Part shown: in pieces, positions 31,243-43,029 of the stretch | Layout: every line of letters starts with the position of its first letter | How positions within the stretch are numbered: position 1 is the first letter of the stretch | Source of the DNA: Chalciporus piperatus | Lineage: Eukaryota > Basidiomycota > Agaricomycetes > Boletales > Boletaceae | DNA: 64,000 nt | Direction: 5' to 3' | Assembly: GCA_038093975.1 (NCBI GenBank) | Contig: JBBPTG010000020.1 | Span: 1 to 64,000 of the forward strand | The notes under the pieces: model-generated | What the model was told of the DNA's origin: nothing | The model's database searches: none | The model's input: only the letters and a program-made list of their open reading frames with translations | Program-made: the position numbers and the translations under genes

Positions 31243-34200
31243 CCTTTGGCCGGAGGAACAGAAGCTCGCAGCCCAGGTGTTACTCAACAACGAGCTTGGC
31301 CTCGCCTGGGATGAAATGGAAAAAGGACGGTTTCGAGACGACTACTTTTCCCCAGTAGTCATTCCGACAATCGAGCACACGCCATGGGTTCATCGTCAGC
31401 CGCCTATTCCCTCAGGTATCCGGGACAAAGTCATCAAGCTTATCAAATCGAAGATCGCCTCGGGAGTATATGAGCCCTCGAACAGTTCATATCAGTCCAA
31501 ATGGTTTTGTGTCGCGAAGAAAAACGGGTCGGTTCGTATCGTTCACGATCTCCAGCCCCTCAACGCGGTCACCGTGAAAGACGCAGCCACCCTCCCTTAT
31601 GTCGAACATTTTGCAGAGCAATCGGCTGGCTGCTCAATTTACACCATGATGGACCTGTTGGTAGGGTTCGATCACCGCGCTCTCGCAGAAGGGTCCCGCG
31701 ACATCACGACCTTCCAAACGCCATTGGGAACATTCCGCCTGACTTCCCTGCCGATGGGCTGGACAGACTCTCCCGCGATCTTCCAGAATGATGTAGCATT
31801 CATTCTGCAAGACGAAATTGATGTCGCACCCAACTTTCAAGATGACATCAATGTTCTGGGCGCGAAAACGCGTTATGAACTCCCCGACGGTACTCACGAG
31901 ACCATACCTGACAACCCCGGCATCCGTCGATTTGTCTGGGAGCACTGCATTGATGTCAACCGAGTTCTCCATCGTCTCAAGCACGCCGGCGCCACAGTAT
32001 CTGCCGCGAAGCTTTTCATCTGCGAGCCACAGGTAATTGTCGTCGGCCAGACCTGCAATTATAACGGACGCATACCAGATGATTCCAAGGTCTCCAAAAT
32101 TACGAACTGGCCCAGCCCTTGTCAAACTCGTACCGAAGTCCGCGGGTTTCTTGGTACCACCGGCACTGTACGAATTTGGATCAAGGATTACGCCAAGATT
32201 GCACGGCCACTCGTCAACCTCACTCGTGACAATGTGCCCTTCATCTGGACAGTGGCGGAACAAGATGCCATGGAGAGCCTCAAGCTCGCTGTCACGGCCT
32301 GTCCAGCGATTCGGCCTATTGATTACGCTTCTGATCACCCCGTTATCCTTGCCGTCGACTCCTCATACATCGCAGTCGGTTTTATTCTATACCAGGAAGG
32401 CGAAGAAGGCCGCCGTTATCCATCGCGTTTCGGATCGATTACTTGGAATGATCGAGAATCCAGATACTCGCAAGCGAAAATTGAACTCTACGGCCTATTT
32501 CGGGCACTCAAATCTGTCAAGGTCTGGATCATTGGCTTGAAGAAACTCGTCGTTGAGGTCGACGCAAAATACATCAAGGGCATGGTCAATAACCCAGATA
32601 TCCAGCCGAACGCGGCCATGAACCGTTGGATTGCAGGAATTCTTACCTTCGACTTCGAACTCAAGCACGTGTCTGCATCACGACACCAGGGACCGGACGG
32701 ACTCTCAAGACGAAGGAGAGCTGAGGAGGATGAAGACGAGGACGAGGAAACGGAGGAGGAGGTAGAGGGTTGGTTGGACGAAGTTTTGGGATGCGGAGTA
32801 TGGGTTGCGAAAGGAGTAGAGGAGGGAGCAATCGAATTTGAAGAGGGAGAGGGAGGGATGAGAGCACAAGTGCTCTCAGCAAGAATCAGCGACGAATACG
32901 ACAACGAGCTCACGATTCCGATCGATGACAAAACAAGGCAGCGTGACGCAGACCTAGGAAACATCAAAGCCTTCCTCGAGACACTCAAGGTCCCCTCTCA
33001 TGTTACCGGCTCGCAAAAACTTCAGTTCCTTCGACGTGCATCAGACTTCTTCATCACGGGCAAGAAACTCTGGCGAAGAGACGTTAATGGTCGTCACCAA
33101 CTTGTCTTATTCGACGCCGATCGACTCCGTATCCTACGCAGTACTCATGACGATCTCGGCCACAAAGGCATCTATGCCACTCGACGCACAATCGCAGACC
33201 GCTTCTGGTGGCCATCGCTCACCAACGACGTCTCCTGGTACATCCATACGTGCCACCAATGCCAAACACGCTCAGTCGAAAAGGTCGTCATTCCACCAGT
33301 GGTAGCAACGCCAGCCCCAATCTTTCGTAAAGCCTACGTCGACTCGATGTACATGCCGACCGCTCAAGGCTACTCCTACATCGTTCAGGCTCGCTGCTCA
33401 CTTACGGGATGGCCAGAATGGCGCAAACTCAAGAACGAGACAGGACGCACTGTTGGTGCATTCTTGTTCGAAGAGGTCTTGTGCAGATGGGGAGGACTCG
33501 AGGAAATCGTCACCGACAACGGAACACCTTTCATCGCAGCACTCGGTTGGCTCGCCGAGAAATACCACATCAGACACATCAGAATTTCGGCTTATAACTC
33601 AAAGGCTAACGGAATTGTCGAACGGTCCCATCGCACTATTCGCGACTCTCTCGTCAAAGCATGCGATGGCGACATTACACAATGGCCCACGCTAGCTCCC
33701 CATGTCTTTTGGGCTGATCGCGTCACGACGCGCAAGGCCACTGGCTTATCCCCATTCTACATGGCACACGGCGTCGAACCACTTCTTCCCTTGGACATCA
33801 CGGAAGCTACCTTTCTCGCGCCCGAAGTCACTCAAAAGATCGACACGTCAGAGCTTCTCGCTATTCGCACTCGCCAGCTCGCAAAACGAGAAGAAGACCT
33901 AGCATTAATACACGAACGAGTCCTCCAGAGTCGTTTCACATCGGTTGCGGACTTCGAACGCCGTGTTGCCAACTCCATCCACGACCACGACTTTAAGCCG
34001 GGATCTCTTGTTCTCGTCCTCAATAAAAAGATCGAGGCGACATCAAATGCAAAGTGCCGTCCTCGCTATTTCGGTCCCATGGTCGTCATATCACGCTCAC
34101 GCAACGGTTCATACCGGCTCGCCGAAATCGATGGCACCCTGTCCAAACTCAAATTCGCTGCATTCCGACTAATCCCATATCGCGCGCGGTCACTCAAGAG

Positions 34201-34243
34201 CCTATCCGTCACCGAATTTGTCGAACTCCCCGATGATGATTAG
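31243..34243 (+). CDS. Reverse transcriptase-integrase half of Ty3 element D
   Basis: This is the C-terminal part of the D gag-pol frame. RT: KWFCVAKKNGSVRIVHDLQPLN, LTSLPMGWTDSPAIFQNDV and a catalytic FQDD where most family members have Y/F-I-DD. RNase H: VILAVDSSYIAVGFIL, ELYGLFRALK, HQGPDGLSRR. An acidic low-complexity insert follows. Integrase: zinc finger H-x-H...C-x2-C (HDDLGHKG...CHQCQ) and a D,D,E core (YVDSMYMPTAQGYSYI, VTDNGTPF, SKANGIVERSHRTI). The C-terminus has no chromodomain that I can see. It belongs to a lineage common in basidiomycetes (RRFVWEH, LRPIDY-type motifs). The apparent start codon at 31232 lies in the arm of E and is artificial. The frame is otherwise free of stops. 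Confidence 0.9.
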
Positions 34244-34289
34244 TCAGAAGAGCGACTGAGGACAGTCGCTATTCAAAGTGGGAGGGAGG

Positions 34290-34737
34290 TGTAAGGAATC
34301 AAGGACGTTTGCGCACGGACGGACGACTTCGCCTATCATCATGACGTCACCCCCCCGCTCGCTGTGGCCGTCTACGCCTCATAGAGCATGGACCACGCAC
34401 GCCTTGTTGTGCTATGGCCATCGCTTCAACACTCCATGCTTTGACGACCCTTGTACTTTACATTCCTTGTCTGCTTTGACCTCGCACCAATGTGCTTAGA
34501 CCCTTTTGCCTTCATTTAAATACTAGTCCCTTACTTACTAGAAAGCATTGAATCAATACCCAGTTATCTGCTAAAGCCAAAAGCCCGAAGCCGAACAACG
34601 AACGACGAACGACGACGAACTTATCTTCTTACTCATTTCTCACCCTCCTCTCTTATCACACCCTGCTGGATTTATCTCTCCGTCCCCTTCGAACTCGTAT
34701 TCCCCGTTCCTGCCTCGACAGCAGCGAACGCCCCACA
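34290..34737 (+). repeat. 3' LTR of Ty3 element D
   Basis: This 448-bp LTR, TGTAAGGAATC...CGCCCCACA, is preceded by a polypurine tract aaagtgggagggagg (34275-34289). The palindrome TGACGTCA lies at 34342-34349. The 5 bp after it are tatac; the matching left flank has been lost with the 5' LTR end. Confidence 0.92.
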
Positions 34738-35018
34738 TATACTACGAGCTGATGTGCTGAGTAATGAGAGCCCTCGTAACTAGGCAGCTGATGGGTGCGG
34801 CCGCGTGACTACGGTCCGTTACAGATGGTTACCTTGACGACTCTCAGCTCGCTCGCTCAATTTAATTTTCCTCCATGCTCCCTCATCCTTTCTTAGAAAA
34901 CTCGCATTTAAACAGCTCTCTGCCCCGCGTTGTCCATTTTCTTCGCTTTCCTCGATGATTGACCGACCGACGTCGAAAATGTGTACAAGCGTAAATACCG
35001 ACCATCGCTCCAGTTGGA
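34738..35018. other. Flank between element D and the kinase pseudogene
   Basis: About 280 bp without a supported gene. It probably contains the former promoter or first exon of the kinase gene; no TATA box or start could be fixed. Confidence 0.4.
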
Positions 35019-36547
35019 CGCGGTTGAGGACGTCGAAGCGAAGGCTATGTGACTGGTGGCTTTCATTCTCTCGCTTTAGGAGACGTTCTTGGCGATGGAC
35101 ATTATGAGGTCCTTCACAAGCTGGGTTTTGGTGGCTCGTCCACTGTCTGGCTTGCTCGCGACCAAAAGTATCAGGCACCTTCTTCCCCCCTAGGACCCCT
35201 GGTGAGCTTGAAGATTATGACTGCCAGCTGCTCGTCGGGGCCGTTGAAAGAGATCCCAGAGCTGGTCATTCCGTCCAAGCTGGGGAAAATCCTCGGTCCT
35301 GGTCACACTTTGCAGAAGAATATCCAACGCATCGAGAATCATTTCATAGAGAACGGTCCAAACGGGTCACATTTATACCTGGTCTCTCCTTTCGCAGGGC
35401 CTAGCGTTCTTACGATGTCAGAAAGCCTCGGTGTCAGCTCAAACCATAAGCTATGTGCTGATCTCACGAGAAAACTAGTTAAGCAAGTCACTTCCGTCAT
35501 CGAACGCATGCATTCCTCGGGTTTCATCCACAGAGGTTTGGTTCTTACGCCTATTCCCTTTGCCATGCATACTTCCGATCCACAGGCATCTCTTCGTCAA
35601 ACGTCCTGTTCACCTTAGCAGACGATGTTTACACATGGACCAACTCTGAGCTGGATGCGATGTTCGGAGAGGCGAAACTCGAGGAAGTAAAATCGTCCGA
35701 CGGATCACCACTGGGGCCTTCTGCACCTCGGTACATTGTAGACGCCGTCGAGGGCTCGTATCTCGTCCATTCCTGCCTTCTTCAGGAGAACGTCATGGTA
35801 ATCGACTTTGGTCAGTCCTTCGAGGCGGCCAAAAAGCCTGGAGACTATCTTCCGGGTAGAGATCTCCACTCCACACCCCCAGAAGTCCGTTTCAGCTCTA
35901 CCATTGATTTCAGATCCGACGTCTGGATGCTAGCCTTCACGATTTTCGAGATTTGCGCGGGCTATTATCTTTTTCAGTCATTTCTTGGAACCGATAGCCT
36001 CTTATTGAGAGCGACCATGGAGATGTTGGGGAAGCTCCCCGAGCCGTGGTGGGAAATGTTTGAGGATCGAGACACGTGGTTTGAAGAGAACGGAGAGCCG
36101 AAGCCGAACGACGTACAAGAGAAGGAAGGTGTTATGCTCCTGTCATCCAAGAGCTCCATTCGTCAGAAGCTGAGAGAGATTGGCGATAAAGAAGGACCCG
36201 TATACAGTGGCGTCGGATTGCTGAGCGAGGAAACGGGTGCAAGGATGGCGGAAGAAGAGGTTGAGCTCCTTGGCGACTTGTTGGAGAAGATGTTGCGTTA
36301 TCAGCCAAGCGAACGAATTACGATGCAGGAGGTAGCTCGCCATCCTTGGTTTAGCTATGGCGTGGAAACAAGCAGTCATTTGATGTCTGCAGAGAATCAC
36401 ATTTTGATCTTTGGAGCTGTTCTGACCAGTCTCCGCCTAGCTCGCTCTTTCGCTCACTTGGAGATGAGAGATATCCAGAGAGTTCCCCTTCAACCATGCC
36501 GCGCTATTGTTCATTTACACTTGAACTGGTCAGGATGCACACCTTGA
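35019..36547 (+). pseudogene. Decayed SRPK-like protein kinase
   Basis: The gene encodes a serine/threonine kinase of the SRPK-like group of fungi. Seen: the typical lead-in (LQLDAVEDVE, then GYVTGGFHSLALGDVLGDGHY), Gly-loop LGFGGSSTVWLARD, VSLKI (the Lys), MHSSGFIHRG, NVLF, VIDFGQS (DFG), HSTPPEVRF and FRSDVWMLAFTIFE, ending with HPWF. One 50-bp intron lies at 35536-35585. Two defects: a 5-bp tandem duplication cgaagcgaag (35034-35043) shifts the frame ahead of the kinase domain, and the catalytic loop reads HRGISSSN, so the HRD aspartate is Gly, produced by the codon split by the intron (G|GC). The C-terminal end of the frame after HPWFSYG may be non-coding read-through. It lies between transposons D and B2. 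Confidence 0.8.
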
Positions 36548-37005
36548 ACCCGCTCGAAGCACCTGAAGTTCCAATGTATCATTAGTTCTTTGCAATCAGG
36601 AATGGGGCAACCAGTTCTGTGAGGTGTTCCCGAAACACTGTGTCAATGTCCAAAACTTGAAGGGGTCCAGGATCTTTATCACAAACGGATGCCAACTGTC
36701 TTGCAACCCAACGCGACCACCCGGAGATTCTGTTCATGGCCCACACCAGCCTGGAATCGCAACCAAGTCTGACTTGAGTCACTTCACAGGAAGTGGCTCT
36801 TTTCATTGCAGCACGTAGGCACATGCATGACACTGTCAACCATCGACCCGGTTGAACAAAGCAACCTTTAGATCGCAGTGGGGCACGAACTTGCGCCGAA
36901 AAAGGAATTTCCTTTTTCAGCGGTTTTCGGCAACCGAGCACGCGCCTGGGCGTACGTGAAGTGTCGTCGCGTAGCGTTCTCGTCGAGTTTGTGCGAGTCC
37001 CTCAG
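36548..37005. other. Intergenic stretch after the kinase pseudogene
   Basis: No gene supported. A minus-strand open frame at 36582-36941 (119 codons) has no recognisable domain. Confidence 0.4.
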
Positions 37006-37458
37006 TGTTATGATCTCTCACAACACACGGCGGGGACTTAGGTCACACTAGACCTTGCGAAGGATAAGCTGAGTACTAAAACTTAATGACGGTGAAGTCA
37101 CAAATAGATTAGACTGGGTCTGTGATAAGTACAGGGCTACTTATATACTATTGAGAAGTGCGCACAGACCAACAGCCAAATAAGGAAAACATAAAGGGAA
37201 AGATAGATAAGGTAAAATAGTACGATGATAAGAAAAGGTACCAGGCACGGATTAGGGTCTAGGCCATGACATCATTGCTGACTCATCTAAGTCTGGACCT
37301 TTGTCACATGACCTGATTGTGTAATAGTTTACGTAATGCTACAGGGACTACCGGAGCGGATAAAGATGAATCCGGCTTGACCCCTAAGTTGTAGACAAAG
37401 TCCAGTGTTCGAATACCGTTGTAGGCAAAAGTTTGAAAACTTTTTAAATACTATAACA
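37006..37458 (-). repeat. 3' LTR of Ty3 copy B2
   Basis: This 453-bp LTR reads tgttatgatctctc...ctataaca on the plus strand. On the minus strand it is preceded by a polypurine tract CTAGAGAGGGGATAG (37459-37473). The E-box has decayed to tcacatga (37304-37311). The outer flank is ctcag. Confidence 0.92.
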
Positions 37459-37469
37459 CTATCCCCTCT

Positions 37470-37961
37470 CTAGGAATCACATTCCAGGCGATTCAGCAAC
37501 TTGCGCTCAGGAACCTCTGTCAGATTTTCATATTTTTGGAACAAGGCCGAGAAATTTCCCATGGTCATGTTAATTCGGCGTGGGGCGGACGGGTGCTTGT
37601 TGTGAAAAGCTTTGACAGCTTTGGGTGCATTTGACACATGTGCTGCCTTTTCCCATGTTCTGTCCGATATATCCCAGCCTTTCCAATGAACCAGGTACTC
37701 TAACTGTCCTTGTTTCACCCGAGATTTCACTACGTAATTCACCTCGTACTCTTCTTCTCCTTCTTGGTTGACTATTACCGGATCCGGAAAAGGGACCAGT
37801 TGCCCTTCCAACAGTTCTTTAGCTGGTTTGACCTGTTTGACATTAACCGTGAGATGGATATGCATGGAATTGGGCAAGTCTAGTGTGACTGCATTGGGAA
37901 GGACCTTCGTGATCTGATAAGGTCCAATCCAGTTCTGTGTCATCTTTTTGGAAGGATAAGG
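37470..37961 (-). CDS. Integrase C-terminus and chromodomain of Ty3 copy B2
   Basis: The end of the B2 pol, separated from the rest by insertion of A2. It reads MTQNWIGPYQITKVLPNAVTL (integrase C-terminal SH3-like fold), then a chromodomain with YEVNYVVKSRVKQGQLEYLVHWKGW and DRTWEKAAHV, which would direct integration to methylated-histone chromatin. It continues upstream at 47376 (GDFVMLSTDNLKLP). The stop codon lies 11-12 bp before the LTR, overlapping the polypurine tract region. The frame here is intact. Confidence 0.88.
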   Translation of the reverse strand, partial: PYPSKKMTQNWIGPYQITKVLPNAVTLDLPNSMHIHLTVNVKQVKPAKELLEGQLVPFPDPVIVNQEGEEEYEVNYVVKSRVKQGQLEYLVHWKGWDISDRTWEKAAHVSNAPKAVKAFHNKHPSAPRRINMTMGNFSALFQKYENLTEVPERKLLNRLECDS

Positions 37962-38432
37962 TGTTACGATCACTCATTCTTTCCTTCCCCATTACCTTGT
38001 ACTAAGTCCTAGTCGCTGGTTCGAGTCCTGCCTAGGCCTCCCATTTCTTACCTTGCTTTAGTCAGCGAACATTCCTTAATGTTCTTTCACCTTCCACGCT
38101 TCGTCATCGCTGACTCGTATGCTTACCGAGCATGACTCATTCTTATTCGTCATGACTTGTTCTTACATGTTCTGACTTGTTCTATGCCTGCCCTTAACTC
38201 GTTTCTTCACTTATATAAACCCTCGAGTTTCCTCCTGTAATCCTAAGTTAGACCTACGCAATCTAGCTTGGTCATTCCTCGCTTCCTGTGAACCCTCTGA
38301 GAGTCACCGTCCCACTCTTGTACCGACGCTAGGCCTTAACGTGGACATCCCATCGTTAGGCTACCTTTGAAACCCTTGTCTTTGACTAGGCTTTTGTGTC
38401 TACGCTTTGACCTACCCGGTACAAGCGTAACA
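37962..38432 (+). repeat. 5' LTR of A2
   Basis: The LTR is TGTTACGATCACTC...CAAGCGTAACA. A TATA box tatataaa is at 38212-38219. It contains one TGACTCA and several near matches (TGACTCG, TGACTTG). It differs from the 3' LTR at only a few positions, so the insertion is fairly recent. Confidence 0.95.
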
Positions 38433-38853
38433 AAAGGTCTAACTTCCCCCTGAAGGCTACCTTCGCTGTAGACCTCCACCATTTCCCAACGACCTCGCCT
38501 CGACACCTCTCGCTGGGGCCTCCCACGAGAGACCGCTAATCCACAGAACCCCGAATCTTCTGACTCGGGCTCACATGAAGAGGAAGATCCCTCTAACCCC
38601 TACGACACCTCAGATCTTTACGACGAACCAATCACCACCCAAGAGGAACAAGAAGAAACCCTTCACCTCTCCCACAAATTCTCCTCAGCTGTAACCATCC
38701 CAAGGTCACCAACACCACCATCACCGACCCCAATATCCCGAAGAGCTCCACAGTTCCCTGTGTCGCCTGCTCCTCCACGAACCCACTCCTTCCCTTCCCA
38801 CACCCACGTTTGCACCAGGAGCGTATCAGATACCCCCTACCTTTGTGAACCCC

Positions 38854-39759
38854 ATGTCGTCCTCCAAACCCACTGAACTCTGCATCGGAGCCCCAGACGC
38901 CTTTGATGGCTCCTTCGAAAAAAGCACTGCTTGGATGAATTCCATCCAATTCTATCTCACCGTCAATGGTGACGTATACAACACCGACCCCAAGAAGATC
39001 GCCTTTGCGCTATCTTACATGTCCAAAGGATCAGCGGCCACCTGGGCTGCCACCTTCCGCCGTAAAGCCATCACCGGCGCTACCGTCACCATGGGAACCT
39101 GGGCCCAATTTATCACTGATTTCGAAACCGCATTCAAACACCATGATACCGTAGGAAATGGCATCACCTGGCTTTCCACCAAACGAATGAAACCTCTCAA
39201 GAACGGAGAGTACTCTCCTTCCCTCTCGGAATTCATTTCGAGTTTCCAGAACCAAGTCGCCTTGTCTGGCATCACCGATAACAACGTCCTAATCGGATAC
39301 TTCTCCCCGGGGATACCCATCTCCCTTATGAGACGAGTCAACAGCATGGATACCGTCCCTACCACAATTGAGGATTGGTACAAACGCACCACCCAGTTCC
39401 AGACCCAATGGGAACATGCCAATAAAATTGCGAATCGCAATCACAACCCTGCCAAGCCATTCCGTCCGTTCTCCTCTGCCAATCACTCTACCCCTGCCAG
39501 GGACCCCAATGCCATGGACGTCGATGTCATCTGTATCTCCAAGCTCACTCCTGAAGAGCGGAAACGCTGCCAGGAGAAAGGACTCTGCTTCCGCTGCAGG
39601 AAAGCTGGACATCAGTCCAACGCCTGCCCAGAATTCTCCTCAAACCAGAAAACCCCGAAGAAGGTTCAGAAGGTTGAGGAAGAAATTCCCTCGCTGATGA
39701 TAGATGATGAGGATGAAACCACTGTTCGTAAAATAGCCTTTGTCACAAAGGGTTTTTAG
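38854..39759 (+). CDS. Ty3 Gag of A2
   Basis: About 300 residues. The capsid-like region (APDAFDGSFEKSTAWMNSIQ, AFALSYMSKGSAATWAATF, WAQFITDFETAFKHHD) is followed by a PxRDPNAMDVD linker and one CCHC knuckle CFRCRKAGHQSNAC near the C-terminus. It packages element RNA. The A1 copy has an open N-terminal extension of about 100 codons, but in A2 the corresponding frame is shifted near 38790, so I use the first in-frame ATG. Pol follows in other frames. Confidence 0.85.
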   Translation: MSSSKPTELCIGAPDAFDGSFEKSTAWMNSIQFYLTVNGDVYNTDPKKIAFALSYMSKGSAATWAATFRRKAITGATVTMGTWAQFITDFETAFKHHDTVGNGITWLSTKRMKPLKNGEYSPSLSEFISSFQNQVALSGITDNNVLIGYFSPGIPISLMRRVNSMDTVPTTIEDWYKRTTQFQTQWEHANKIANRNHNPAKPFRPFSSANHSTPARDPNAMDVDVICISKLTPEERKRCQEKGLCFRCRKAGHQSNACPEFSSNQKTPKKVQKVEEEIPSLMIDDEDETTVRKIAFVTKGF

Positions 39760-41668
39760 ACCGGGAAGCTCTGCCGACGCAAGCTTCCCCAGTCACGTGT
39801 GCACCTGTACTTGTAAAGTCGCGAAAGCGCTCTGAAGAAATCGAATCCCCACTACTCGACTTGAAACCCCTATTCGAGTCCGAAACGTCGACCAGACCGC
39901 AAACAAAAGCGGGATGATACTCCTCACCACCACCCTCTTCCTTGACATCGAAGGGATCGCACAAGAAGTAATCTTCCACGTCATGAACTGCGGAAACGAG
40001 AACGTCATCCTAGGACTCCCATGGCTTGAAAAGCTAATCCAACCATCGATTGGCGCCGACGTACCCTCTCGCTGTCAGAGTCCATCGACGAGTCAAAGAA
40101 GTTGTATACCATACATGCTGCTGCCTGTAAAGCCAACGACCAACTCTTCACTCGACCTACCCCTCCTCCTCGACACTCTTATGTAACCCCGGAAGTCGAT
40201 AAACAACTCTATGACTACCTGGACTCTGAAACCGAATCCACCTTCCTTAACCGCGCCTACGAAAACCATACTCTAAACCGCATTATTCGTTGCGGTTCAC
40301 GCTTTGTCCCCAATCATGTTGTCGCTCGCCTTACCCGAGCTACTGAACTCGCAATCGCGGCCAAACTGGCCAAACCCAAACCAATCCTCCCAAAAGAATA
40401 TGTCAAATATGCCTCGGTTTTTGATGAACCCTCGGCTGGTCACCTTCCTCCATCTCGGGTTTATGACCACGAGATTAACCTGAAGGAATCCTTCGTCCCT
40501 AAAATTGGAAAACTTTATCCGCTATCTCCGGATGAAAAGAAAGCCACAGAAGACTTCCTCGAAGAGAACCTGCGTACGGGAAAGATACGTCCTTCCAATT
40601 CTCCCCAGGCATCCCCCTTCTTCTTCGTCAAGAAGAAAGATGGAAAACTCCGCCCTTGCCAAGACTATCGGTATCTCAATGAACATGCCACCCGAGATGC
40701 GTACCCACTTCCCCTCATCGGAGATCTCGTCGACAAATTGAAAGACGCCAAAGTCTTTACCAAGTTTGATGTGCGATGGGGTTACAACAATGTCCGCATC
40801 AAAGACGGACACCAGTGGAAGGCCGCTTTCCTCACCCACAAAGGCCTCTTTGAACCGACTGTGATGTTCTTCGGACTGAACAATTCCCCGGCCACCTTCC
40901 AACGCTTCATGAACGACTCTTTTCGAGACATGATAGCTGAAGGGTGGCTCGTCATCTATATGGACGACCTCCTCATCTTCTCTCCTGACGATACTACTCA
41001 CACCGCTCGCACGCAACGAGTTCTCGAACGGATGCAAGAGTTAGATCTCCATCTTCGTTTGGAAAAATGCAACTTCGCCGTGAACGAAGTAGAATATCTT
41101 GGCATGATTGTCCACCCCGGAGAGCTTGCCATGGATCCCGTCAAACTCGACGGCATCTCTCAATGGCCCATTCCCACTACCGTCAAAGAAGTTCACTCAT
41201 TCCTTGGCTTTGCCAACTTCTATCGACGCTTCATCCCAAATTACTCCTTAGTCGCCCGCCCTTTGATCGATCTGACCAACAAGGATCATCAATGGGACTG
41301 GAACACTGCCTGCCAAGATGCCTTCACCCGTTTAAAACAGATGTTCCTGGCGAAACCCGTCTTACGCTTCCCAGACCTTTCCAAACCCTTCGCCATCGCA
41401 ACTGATGCCTCCAAATTTGCCTCTGGAGGTATACTCCTGCAAACTGACGCCAACGGCGATTGGCACCCCTGTTCCTACCTCTCCCAATCCTTTGGTGACG
41501 CTGAACGGAACTACGATATCTATGATCGTGAACTCCTCGCTGTGATCCGTGCACTGAAAACCTGGCGACATTATCTCCACGGCTCTCCCTTCCCTGTCCA
41601 AGTCTTCACTGATCACAAAAACCTGACCTACTTTTGCCAACCCCAGAATCTGAACCGCCGGCAAGCCC
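39760..41668 (+). pseudogene. Protease-RT-RNase H part of pol, copy A2
   Basis: The protease part is broken: the frame shifts near 39915 and again by one base near 40030 (GLPWLEKL then NPTIDW in another frame), and no DSG/DTG active site was found. From 40102 a long frame covers the pre-RT region ([14 protein letters not shown]), RT ([56 protein letters not shown]) and RNase H ([38 protein letters not shown]). At NLNRRQA the frame is cut by X1 and resumes at 44015. Confidence 0.9.
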
Positions 41669-42836
41669 ATCAGGAAAAACCATTTCCCTATATAGAAGGG
41701 GTTTTATCTATATAGAGCTATGGTTGCTATAGGACCTTCTATATTACTATATATTATTCTGCAAGTGACATAGAGCACTTATAAAGTACTATGAGAACTC
41801 TCAGATTACTATATAGCTTTTTGAAAGCGATATTGAGTACTATAAAGTTCTATAATAACTACCATAGTAAGGTCTGATAAGCGTATTTACTGATCATCTT
41901 CAACTTTCACGGAGCCATAGTGATTGAAATGGTAATTGTTGGCGAGTGGTATCATATGTGACTATTTGCGCGAGAGGGTGACAGTTGTGTCTGTAGCATC
42001 AAAAAGAGTGAGCGGCAAGAAAGATAAAAATGGAGGTAGCGACAAGGATGAGAGATGTTGTGACACAACATACCCAATTCATTGTCATCGGTCCGAGGGT
42101 GAGGATGAACGAGTCAAGTCGAGAAACGATGCGACACACACGATCATGTGTGTTGCGTCGTCTCTCGTCGTCGTCATTGTCAGTCGAGTGAGGGTGAGGG
42201 TGAGGTGAGGGTGAAGGACGAGGAGACGAGAACGGGAACGAGAGATGACGACGACACATGATCGTGTGTCGTCGTTGTCGTTGTCGTCTAAGGGCGAGGG
42301 GCGAGGGTGAGGTGAGGACAAGGGAAAAGGGATGAGAACGGGAACGAGAGACAAGACGACACACACGCTCGTGTGCCGTCGTCGTCTCTCGTCGTCGTCC
42401 TCTCCGGTCGAGCGTGAGTGTGAGGGCGAGAGGACGACGACGAGAGACGGGATAGGGTGGGAGTGAGGGGGTGCGTGTGCGTCGTGTCGTTCGCGCGCCG
42501 TCTCGTTCGCGTTCGCGCGCCGTCTCGTCGTCGTCAGTCGAGGGTGGACGAGGAGGAGGAGGAGTCGAGGATGACGAGAACGAGACGGACGAGGGTGAGG
42601 GTGAGGGTGAGGTGAGCTCGCGGCCAGGTTCGACAAGTTGTAGTACTCACGGTTCTCTCGACTCGCTCTTTTCGAGCTTCGACAGTCACTCGATTCGCTC
42701 GCCTTGACTCTCTGCTTCTCCCTCCCGTTTACGCCGCCGTTTGATTTGTTCCGTCGCATTTCTTCGCGGCTGGGCGCGTTTTCAGCGTCGTTGGGTGCTT
42801 TCGCTCGTCTGTGGGCTTCGTCGACTCGTATGTGTA

Positions 42837-42876
42837 TGTGGGAAAGCACTGCGGTATACCGCAGCGCTTTCCCACA
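42837..42876. repeat. 40-bp near-perfect palindrome in X1
   Basis: Two 20-bp arms with one mismatch (tgtgggaaagc(a/g)ctgcggta) meet without a loop. The sequence could form a cruciform or hairpin. It may be the remnant of a smaller palindromic element. Confidence 0.85.
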
Positions 42877-43029
42877 GCCTTAGGATACTCGTGGTACTAG
42901 TAGCTTAGTAAACTAAGTTAGTAGCATTGGACTTCACAAAAATCCGCCGCGAGTAGGTCACGTGACCGTGGTGAACTCGCCAGTCAACCTTTTCGATTTG
43001 TTTCTCTAACCACTTTCTATCTCTAGTAC

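Noticed and set aside
36582..36941. 119-codon minus-strand frame after the kinase
   Set aside because: No motif, no neighbour context, and no evident splice or promoter signals.
42085..42849. 254-codon minus-strand frame in X1
   Set aside because: Low-complexity Arg/Asp/His/Ser translation of purine-rich simple sequence inside a non-coding element.
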